A DNA stretch of 8,981 nucleotides. Origin: JACDAN01 sp046714355 (GTDB lineage: Bacteria; Actinomycetota; Thermoleophilia; Gaiellales; Gaiellaceae). The translations under genes were made by a program, and so were the position numbers. The notes below the pieces were generated by a model. That model did not search any database and was not told the origin of the DNA. It saw nothing but the letters and a program-made list of their open reading frames with translations. Within the stretch, counting starts at the first letter, position 1, and each line of letters begins with the position of its first letter. Location: contig JBKKAR010000204.1 of assembly GCA_046714355.1 (NCBI GenBank), positions 1 to 8,981 on the forward strand. The letters run 5' to 3'. This document shows positions 1 to 4,522 of the stretch, one piece after another.

Positions 1-175
1 CGTAGCCTTCGACGATCCCGGGCGCCTGGCCGTAGATGTACGCGCGTTGGCCCGTGTACGGCTGCACGATCGGGAGGGACTCGATCGGGTAGCCCGCCTC
101 GGCGCAGGCGCGGCAGACCCGGTTGTCGCGTTGGAGGGAGGCGATCGACCGGTACGTCGACCGGCGCCGGGTCAC
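1..175 (-). CDS. Uracil-DNA glycosylase family protein, N-terminal part (runs off the window)
   Basis: Only the first 58 codons lie in the window, read from a GTG at 175 toward position 1. The translation has a CRAC cysteine pair at residues 21-24. It then has an AEAGYPIES stretch and GQAPG at residues 49-53, followed by a Glu at 56. A Cys pair followed by GQAPG...E is the N-terminal pattern of the iron-sulfur type (family 4/5-like) uracil-DNA glycosylases, in which this loop belongs to the uracil-binding pocket. The expected role is removal of uracil from DNA in base excision repair. The start lies 2 bases after the methyltransferase stop, so the two genes are probably co-transcribed. The later active-site motifs are outside the window, so the exact family cannot be fixed. 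Confidence 0.72.
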   Translation of the reverse strand, partial: MTRRRSTYRSIASLQRDNRVCRACAEAGYPIESLPIVQPYTGQRAYIYGQAPGIVEGY

Positions 176-177
176 GG

Positions 178-762
178 CTAGGCGACGACGACGAACCAGT
201 GGCCCTCGTGGAGCACTCGGCCGCCGCCGAGCTCCTCGGCGAGGCCCTCGCCGGTGAAGTACCGCTTGTAGACCTTCCAGCGGGAGCCGTCGTTGAGGAT
301 CCGCTCCTGGTAGTCCTCCGCGACCGGCGAGTGCGCGACGGATGCATCGACCACGACGAGCTCGCGGCCGACGCGGCGAGCCTCGGCGAGAAATGCCTTC
401 CGGTCGTCCTCTTCGAGGTGACCGTAGAAATGCGAGGTGTGGACGCGGTCGAAGGAGCCGTCACCGAACGGCAGCCTGGTTCCCTCGCCGCGGACAAGCT
501 CGGCTTCCGGCGCCTGTTCGGAGGCGACCTCGAGCATCGTCGGGCTCTGGTCGAGGCCCACCACCTCACCTGGCAGGTGCCGGGTCAGGAACCCTGTGCC
601 GCAAGCAACGTCGAGCGTGGGCACGGGCGAGAGGCTCTCGAGCGTCCCGCGCAGAGCGTCGAGCTCCTCTTCCCAACCCGGCCGGTCCCGCTCGGCAAAA
701 CGACCCGTCCCTAGCCACCAGTCGTCGTACTCGCGCGCCCTTGACTCGTAGTAGGCCTTCAC
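178..762 (-). CDS. Class I SAM-dependent methyltransferase
   Basis: The protein has 194 residues and starts at a GTG at 762, giving a KAYYESRAREYDDWW beginning that is common in small methyltransferases. Motif I is LDVACGTGF at residues 50-58, the glycine-rich SAM-binding loop. An acidic residue (Asp71 in GLDQS) follows at the end of the second strand. LPFGDGSFDRV at 97-107 matches the methyltransferase_11 pattern. The C-terminal part is short and gives no substrate clue, so the acceptor is unknown. The length is near the low end for this class, but the Rossmann core looks complete. It precedes the partial uracil-DNA glycosylase gene by 2 bases and is probably in one transcript with it. Alternative substrate labels such as quinone or sterol methylation cannot be supported from sequence alone. 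Confidence 0.85.
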   Translation of the reverse strand: MKAYYESRAREYDDWWLGTGRFAERDRPGWEEELDALRGTLESLSPVPTLDVACGTGFLTRHLPGEVVGLDQSPTMLEVASEQAPEAELVRGEGTRLPFGDGSFDRVHTSHFYGHLEEDDRKAFLAEARRVGRELVVVDASVAHSPVAEDYQERILNDGSRWKVYKRYFTGEGLAEELGGGRVLHEGHWFVVVA

Positions 763-895
763 GGGGCCTAGACGGGTCTAGCGCAATCCTGAGGCCGTGT
801 AGCCATACCGTTCTCAGGCTACCCCGAAGCGGCACCACTCGCCCGACTCGCCGGAGTGGAAACGCGCCCAGGAGGAACGCGCCACGCCGCAGGGT

Positions 896-1372
896 CTAGC
901 CGCTGAGGGTGCGCTCGGCGTCCTCGCGCAGCACAAGTCCGACGAGCTTCCCGTCCGGCGTCGTGACCGGGAAGGTGTTGAGTTTCCGGTCGTCCATGCG
1001 CTTGAGCAGGGCGTTGATGCCGATGCTCGGGCGGACGGTGCTCGGCCCTTCGCTCATGGCCTCCTCGATAGTGCTGGCGTCTTCGCCGGCGAGCGCGCGC
1101 CTTCCAATCCGTCCGAGCACGACTCCGTGGTAGGTGACAACGAAGCAGGTGTCCCACCCAGCATCGCGCACACGCTTTCGCACCTCACCTAGGTCGCCGT
1201 CGAGCTCGCAGGTAGGAACGTCGCGTCGGGCTACGTCACCTGCGCTCGGCTTCTCGGCCATCGTGCCTTCGCGGGGCAGGCCGAACGATCCCCAGTCGCG
1301 CTTGCCGTCCTCGTAGTCGAAGACCTGCTCGAAACCCATCGCTTCGAGCCGGCACGCGGCTCGTGGCGACAT
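896..1372 (-). CDS. C-terminal part of a rhodanese-CBS protein: rhodanese tail plus two CBS motifs, downstream of an in-frame TGA
   Basis: This open frame continues in the same register as the rhodanese ORF at 1376-1579, separated only by TGA (1376-1378) and one Asp codon. Its first 35 or so residues (MSPRAACRLEAMGF...DYEDGKRDWGSFGLPREG) are the C-terminal half of a rhodanese domain, not an independent N-terminus. After that come two CBS-like repeats. The first is roughly residues 45-100 (DVPTCELDGDLGEVRKRV...GVVLGRIG). The second is roughly 100-158 (IEEAMSEGPSTVRP...PVTTPDGKLVGLVLRED). CBS pairs usually bind adenine nucleotides and regulate an attached domain. I see no Shine-Dalgarno before the ATG at 1372, so independent translation is doubtful. 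The natural product is probably one protein of about 227 residues spanning 1579 to 896. It could be a product of recoding, a pseudogene, or a sequence error. Confidence 0.75.
   Translation of the reverse strand: MSPRAACRLEAMGFEQVFDYEDGKRDWGSFGLPREGTMAEKPSAGDVARRDVPTCELDGDLGEVRKRVRDAGWDTCFVVTYHGVVLGRIGRRALAGEDASTIEEAMSEGPSTVRPSIGINALLKRMDDRKLNTFPVTTPDGKLVGLVLREDAERTLSG
1345..1363 (-). other. Hairpin downstream of the in-frame TGA (possible bacterial SECIS-like element)
   Basis: Read on the minus strand, a perfect 7-bp stem CGAGCCG/CGGCTCG closes a 5-base loop CGTGC. The loop begins 19 bases after the TGA, and the second loop base is G. Known bacterial SECIS elements are stem-loops soon after UGA, with the apical loop roughly 16-37 bases away and a G at the start of the loop, so the geometry is compatible. 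There is a strong caveat. The stem is encoded by an R-A-A-x-R-L stretch whose codons naturally form an inverted repeat in GC-rich DNA, and the bulged U of the E. coli fdhF element is absent. A second, overlapping hairpin (stems 1327-1333 and 1343-1349, 9-base loop) is also possible. Confidence 0.3.
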
Positions 1373-1375
1373 GTC

Positions 1376-1579
1376 TCATTGATAGTCGTGGCAGTAGACG
1401 ACTACCGGCTGGTCGAGCTTGAGGACGCGCGCCGTCTCACGATTCAACTCTTTCAGCGGGATGTTGATCGCACCGGGAAGGTGCTCCTCCGCGTACTCGG
1501 CCGGCGGCAGCACCTCGACCACCTGCGCGCCTTCGCGCGCAAGCCGCTGAACCTCCTCGTGTCCGATCCCTCGGGGCAT
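1376..1579 (-). CDS. Rhodanese (sulfurtransferase) domain, N-terminal part, ending at an in-frame TGA
   Basis: The frame starts at ATG 1579, with AGGAG (1590-1586) six bases upstream, and has 67 codons before TGA. The sequence shows the rhodanese hallmarks VVEVLPPAEYAEEHLPGAINIP (about residues 20-41) and VVVYC with the presumed persulfide-forming Cys63. The next residues are HDYQ and then TGA at codon 68. In the homologues I recall, this reads YCxDYQCDMSPRAA, with Cys where TGA stands here. The frame then resumes as DMSPRAA without any shift. A rhodanese ending right after its catalytic loop would lack the rest of the fold, so this ORF alone should not be functional. The likely gene is the whole 1579-896 region, fused to CBS repeats. 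Selenocysteine insertion, recent nonsense mutation and base-call error all fit. Confidence 0.8.
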   Translation of the reverse strand: MPRGIGHEEVQRLAREGAQVVEVLPPAEYAEEHLPGAINIPLKELNRETARVLKLDQPVVVYCHDYQ

Positions 1580-1585
1580 CGCTAG

Positions 1586-1590
1586 CTCCT
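1586..1590 (-). promoter_or_regulatory. Shine-Dalgarno site of the rhodanese gene
   Basis: On the minus strand AGGAG lies 6 bases before ATG 1579. This is one of the few clear ribosome binding sites in the window and supports 1579 as the start. A TAGTCT box (1624-1619, minus) sits about 39 bases before the ATG and could be the -10 element of a leadered transcript. Confidence 0.6.
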
Positions 1591-1605
1591 TCCGCTGGCG
1601 CAGCC

Positions 1606-1624
1606 TAGCCTCGCTGCGAGACTA
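1606..1624. promoter_or_regulatory. Imperfect palindrome in the divergent rhodanese/small-protein intergenic region
   Basis: TAGCCTCG and CGAGACTA form 8-base arms with one mismatch around a CTG spacer, in the 53-base gap between divergent starts at 1579 (minus) and 1633 (plus). Each arm begins with a TAGNNT hexamer on its own strand (TAGCCT plus, TAGTCT minus). The symmetry may therefore simply be two back-to-back -10 boxes, or an operator shared by both genes. Confidence 0.3.
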
Positions 1625-1632
1625 AGCAGGCG

Positions 1633-1850
1633 ATGCTCACTGCCTTCGGGGTCAGCGCCCTCACCTTCATGATGCTGATGTACGCGCTGGAGAACCGCCA
1701 CGCCTTCTTTGTTCTCGGGTTCGCGGTCGGGTGCGCTCTCGCAAGCCTCTACGGCTTCGTTTCGTGCTTTGGCCGTTCGGGGTGGTCGAGGCAATATGGG
1801 CGCTCGTGGCTTCGCGTCGTTTCGCTAGTCGTTTCGCTCGACCCTCGTAG
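1633..1850 (+). pseudogene. Small membrane protein gene with an apparent one-base frameshift
   Basis: From ATG 1633 the first 46 codons give a hydrophobic start (MLTAFGVSALTFMMLMYALE, then FFVLGFAVGCALASLYGF), consistent with two membrane segments. After codon TTT at 1768-1770 the frame degenerates into arginine/serine-rich nonsense that runs over ftcD. Moving to frame 3 at 1770 restores a sensible end, WPFGVVEAIWALVASRRFA, terminated by TAG at 1848-1850. Joined, the product would be about 72 residues with YGFVSCF directly before WPFG. This matches an actinobacterial small-protein family I recall that ends in WPFGVVEAIW. One missing T in TTTGG explains the change. No function is known to me. 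It could be an error in the consensus or a real inactivation. Confidence 0.6.
1816..1838 (+). repeat. Tandem 11-base repeat with 12-base period upstream of ftcD
   Basis: GTCGTTTCGCT occurs at 1816-1826 and again at 1828-1838 with one A between. The copies end 10 bases before the TAGAGT box of ftcD. The period equals four codons (RRFA/SRFA) in the restored frame of the small membrane gene, so a simple coding duplication is an alternative to a regulator site. Confidence 0.5.
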
Positions 1851-1853
1851 AGT
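1848..1853 (+). promoter_or_regulatory. Putative -10 box (TAGAGT) of a leaderless ftcD/hut transcript
   Basis: TAGAGT is followed by exactly 6 bases and then the GTG start of ftcD. Actinobacterial leaderless genes commonly have TANNNT about 6-7 bases before the first base of the start codon. There is no Shine-Dalgarno before this GTG. The TAG is also the stop of the preceding small membrane gene. No clear -35 is seen. Confidence 0.45.
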
Positions 1854-1859
1854 ACGGTC

Positions 1860-2738
1860 GTGCTGCCGCTCGAGTCGGTGCCCAACTTCTCCGAGGGGCG
1901 CGACCGGGCCACGATCGACGCGATCGGCGCGGCGCTCTCCTCGGGGGTCCGCCTGCTCGACGTCCACACGGATCCGGATCACAACCGCTCCGTCTTCACG
2001 GTGGTCGGCGAGGACGCGGCGTTGGTGGACGCGCTGGCGGAAGCGGTGGCGTGCGCGCGGGACCGGATCGACCTCGGCCTCCACGAGGGCGCGCACCCGA
2101 GGATCGGCGCGGCCGACGTCGTCCCGGTCGTCCCGCTTCGGCCGGAGCACATGGAGCGCGCGAAGGCGGCCGCCCTGCAGGTGGCCGAGCGGATTGGGGC
2201 GCTGGCTTTGCCGGTGTTCCTCTACGGCGAGCTCGCGCCGGGCCGCGGGCCGGCGTTCTTCCGGCGGGGAGGAACGGAGGAGCTGGCGGCGCGCATTGCC
2301 GGAGGCGAGGTGGAGCCGGACTTCGGCCCCGGCGAGCTGCATCCGACAGCCGGGGGCGTGATCGTCGGCGCCCGTCGCCCGCTGATCGCGTTCAACGTCG
2401 ATCTCCGCGGGGCGACGCTCGAGGATGCGCGGGCGATCGCGTCGGCGATCCGGGAGCGCGACGGAGGCTTTCCCGGTGTCCGCGCGCTCGGTCTGGAGCT
2501 GCCGGGCTCCGGGCGGGTTCAGGTCAGCATGAACGTCGAGGACTGGGAGGCCTCTGCGCTCCACGAGATCGTTGGCCGAATCGAGAGCGAGGCTGCGGCT
2601 CTCGGCGCAGCGGTCGAGCGTGCGGAGCTCGTCGGGCTGATGCCCGCAGGCGCGGCCGCCGCAGCCGCGGGCGCGGCGCTCCGGATCGACGGCTTCGACG
2701 CGTCTCGTCTGATCGAGACGCGGCTATTGGAGGACTAG
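1860..2738 (+). CDS. ftcD: Glutamate formimidoyltransferase
   Basis: This 292-residue enzyme (EC 2.1.2.5) moves the formimino group from N-formiminoglutamate to tetrahydrofolate, the final step of one route of histidine degradation, in the cytosol. Visible family marks are ESVPNFSEGRD at residues 5-14, LLDVHTDPDHNRSVFTVVG at 32-50, GAHPRIGAADVVP at 77-89, and IAFNVDLRG plus VSMNVEDW in the second subdomain. His79 matches the position of the catalytic His82 of the mammalian enzyme. Only the transferase domain is present, so the cyclodeaminase needed to process 5-formimino-THF must be elsewhere. Start GTG 1860 gives the expected short N-terminus before VPNFSEG and lies 6 bases after a TAGAGT box. 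hutH follows after 9 bases, making this the first hut operon gene. Confidence 0.93.
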   Translation: MLPLESVPNFSEGRDRATIDAIGAALSSGVRLLDVHTDPDHNRSVFTVVGEDAALVDALAEAVACARDRIDLGLHEGAHPRIGAADVVPVVPLRPEHMERAKAAALQVAERIGALALPVFLYGELAPGRGPAFFRRGGTEELAARIAGGEVEPDFGPGELHPTAGGVIVGARRPLIAFNVDLRGATLEDARAIASAIRERDGGFPGVRALGLELPGSGRVQVSMNVEDWEASALHEIVGRIESEAAALGAAVERAELVGLMPAGAAAAAAGAALRIDGFDASRLIETRLLED

Positions 2739-2741
2739 AGT
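2736..2741 (+). promoter_or_regulatory. Putative internal -10 box (TAGAGT) before hutH
   Basis: The TAG stop of ftcD is part of TAGAGT, followed by 6 bases and the GTG start of hutH. This is the same hexamer and spacing as at ftcD. It suggests that hutH can also be transcribed from its own leaderless start. A GGAGG at 2729-2733 lies 14 bases from the GTG, rather far for a ribosome binding site. Confidence 0.4.
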
Positions 2742-2747
2742 CCCGCC

Positions 2748-4283
2748 GTGGTCGAGACCCAGCTCCTGAACGGCGACGATCTCGAGATCGACCACGTCTG
2801 GGCGATCGCGGTCGAGGGCGCTCCCGTCGAGCTGTCCGGTGCTGCCCGGGACCGGATGCGAGCCGCCCGCGAGGTCGTCGAGCGCGCCGCGGCGTCGCCG
2901 ACGCGCACGTACGGGGTCAACACCGGCTTCGGCCGCCTCGTCACCCAGACGATTCCCTCCGAGCTGGCCGACGAGCTCCAGATCAGGCTGCTTCGCAGCC
3001 ACGCCTGCGGCGTGGGCGAGCCGTACCCGGACGAGATCGTGCGGGCGGCGCTGCTGCTCCGGGCGAACGCCCTGGCGACCGGGCACTCGGGGACGAGGGT
3101 GGAAGTCGCGGAGCTTATGCTCGAATGTCTCGGACGGGGAGTGCTGCCGCGGGTTCCCAGCCGCGGGTCGGTCGGGGCGAGCGGCGACCTCGCGCCGCTG
3201 GCTCACCTCGCACTCCCGCTGATCGGCGAGGGCGAGGCCTGGTTCGAGGGCGAGCTGCTCTCCGGCGGCGAGGCGCTGGCACGGGCCGGGCTCGAGCCGC
3301 TCACGCTGCGGGCGAAGGAGGGGCTATCGCTCATCAACGGGACGCAGTTCATGTCCGCGTTCTGTGCCCTCGGCGTCGTCAGGGCACGGCGCCTCGCGGC
3401 GGCGGCGGACATCGCCTGTGCGCTCTCGCTCGAGGCCCTGCAGGGATCCCGAAAGGCATTCTCGCCGGCCGTCCAGGCTCTGCGTCCGCTCCGGGGTCAG
3501 GCCGAGTCGGCGGAGAACGTCCTGCGTGTGCTCGAAGGGTCGGCGATCATGGACTCGCACCGCTGGTGCGACCGAGTCCAGGACGCGTACTCGCTCCGCT
3601 GCGCGCCGCAGGTGCACGGCGCGTCCCGCGACCTCCTTCGGTACATCGCGGAAACGGTCGCGGTCGAGCTCAACGCGGCGACCGACAACCCGCTGGTGCT
3701 GGTGGAGACGGGTGAAATCGTGTCGGCCGGCAACTTCCACGGCCAGCCGCTGGCGTTCGCGCTCGACACGCTGACGATGGCGGTGTGCGAGCTCGCAAGC
3801 ATTTCGGAGCGGCGAACCGAGCGCCTCGTCAACCCGAGCCTCTCGGACGGGCTGCCGGCGTTCCTCGCGCCGAACGGCGGGCTCAATTCAGGCTTCATGA
3901 TCCCGCAGTACGTGGCCGCGGCCCTCGTCAGCGAGAACAAGTCCCTGGCGCACCCGGCGAGCGTCGATTCCATTCCCACGAGTGCGGGTCAGGAGGATCA
4001 CGTCTCGATGGGGAACGCCGCGGGCTTGAAGGCGTGGCAGGTGGTCGCGAACGCAGAGAGCGCCGTTGCGATCGAGCTTCTTGCGGGCGCGCAGGCGGTC
4101 GAGTTCCTCGCGCCGCTCGCGCCGGGCCGTGGCTCGGAGGCGGCGCGGCGCTTCGTGCGCACGCTGTCCGCGCGCGTCGTCGAGGATCGACCTCTGGGCC
4201 GTGACATCGAGAGCGTCGCCGCCTCCGTCCGCAACGGCTCGCTGCTTGCTGTGGTCGAGGCCGAGGCGGGGGTGCTCCGGTGA
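2748..4283 (+). CDS. hutH: Histidine ammonia-lyase
   Basis: This 511-residue enzyme (EC 4.3.1.3) deaminates L-histidine to urocanate, the first step of histidine catabolism, normally as a cytosolic tetramer. The MIO cofactor triad Ala144-Ser145-Gly146 lies in GSVGASGDLAPLAHLA, the class signature. Other active-site positions line up with the Pseudomonas putida enzyme: Tyr55 in TYGVNTGFG, His85 in RSHACGVG, Asn197 in INGTQ, Tyr281 and Arg284 in YSLRCAPQ, and Phe330 in NFHGQP. Length and all catalytic positions look intact. The GTG at 2748 follows the ftcD stop by 9 bases, and the stop overlaps the next gene by 4 bases (GTGA). Position inside a complete hut set makes confusion with phenylalanine or tyrosine ammonia-lyase unlikely. 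Confidence 0.96.
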   Translation: MVETQLLNGDDLEIDHVWAIAVEGAPVELSGAARDRMRAAREVVERAAASPTRTYGVNTGFGRLVTQTIPSELADELQIRLLRSHACGVGEPYPDEIVRAALLLRANALATGHSGTRVEVAELMLECLGRGVLPRVPSRGSVGASGDLAPLAHLALPLIGEGEAWFEGELLSGGEALARAGLEPLTLRAKEGLSLINGTQFMSAFCALGVVRARRLAAAADIACALSLEALQGSRKAFSPAVQALRPLRGQAESAENVLRVLEGSAIMDSHRWCDRVQDAYSLRCAPQVHGASRDLLRYIAETVAVELNAATDNPLVLVETGEIVSAGNFHGQPLAFALDTLTMAVCELASISERRTERLVNPSLSDGLPAFLAPNGGLNSGFMIPQYVAAALVSENKSLAHPASVDSIPTSAGQEDHVSMGNAAGLKAWQVVANAESAVAIELLAGAQAVEFLAPLAPGRGSEAARRFVRTLSARVVEDRPLGRDIESVAASVRNGSLLAVVEAEAGVLR

Positions 4284-4522
4284 ACGAGCAGCAGAACGGG
4301 CGGCCGGAGAAGCCCAAGGGCCCTGAGCGGCCGTTCCGCTCCGCGCTGTTTTTCTACGGGGGGCTTGCGATCGTCGGGTTCGGGTTCCTGTTGCTGACCG
4401 GTCAGGACGCCGGCAAGGCCGCGATCGGGGCCGGGGCGGCGTTCGTGCTCGCAACCGGTTGGACGTGGTGGCGCATGTGGAAGGACCAGAAACGTGCGGC
4501 TCGCCGACAGGAAGAATCGTGA
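4280..4522 (+). CDS. Small two-helix membrane protein inside the hut operon
   Basis: The protein has 80 residues. A polar N-terminus (about 1-20, rich in Glu, Lys, Pro) is followed by a hydrophobic segment at about 21-41 (ALFFYGGLAIVGFGFLLLTG) and a second at about 47-66 (AIGAGAAFVLATGWTWW). The tail is basic (KDQKRAARRQEES). The hydrophobic pattern predicts two membrane helices with both ends probably in the cytoplasm. The GTG start overlaps the hutH stop as GTGA, and its own stop overlaps the hutU start in the same way. It is therefore translated in step with the two enzymes. I do not recognise the family. The context suggests a membrane partner of histidine uptake or of the Hut enzymes, but nothing in the sequence shows this. 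Confidence 0.82.
   Translation: MNEQQNGRPEKPKGPERPFRSALFFYGGLAIVGFGFLLLTGQDAGKAAIGAGAAFVLATGWTWWRMWKDQKRAARRQEES

Noticed and set aside
769..780. Palindrome TAGACGGGTCTA upstream of the methyltransferase as an operator
   Set aside because: It is short (5-base arms), and TAG-rich short palindromes arise from the -10-like sequences common here. There is nothing else to support it.
788..859. Hairpins between the methyltransferase and CBS genes (GTAGCC/GGCTAC at 799-822, CCTGAG/CTCAGG at 788-818, CCACTC/GAGTGG at 835-859) as terminators
   Set aside because: Stems are only 6 bp with loops of 12 or more bases and no T-run on either strand. The first two also exclude each other.
1765..1772. Programmed -1 frameshifting at GTGCTTTGG
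   Set aside because: There is no X-XXY-YYZ slippery heptamer in the reading frame and no obvious stimulatory structure, so a missing base is the simpler reading.
1633..2361. A 242-residue plus-strand frame beginning with a membrane-like start
   Set aside because: Beyond codon 46 it is arginine/serine-rich and overlaps the well-supported ftcD in another frame. Only the first part is real, and the rest is a consequence of the frameshift.
2051..3715. A 554-residue open frame overlapping ftcD and hutH
   Set aside because: Composition is dominated by Arg, Gly and Ala, as expected of an off-frame reading in GC-rich DNA. It overlaps two enzymes with full catalytic motifs.
4459..4518. Upstream ATG start for hutU
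   Set aside because: It would overlap the small membrane protein by 64 bases and adds residues not typical of urocanase. The GTG at 4519 gives the 4-base overlap seen at the neighbouring junctions.
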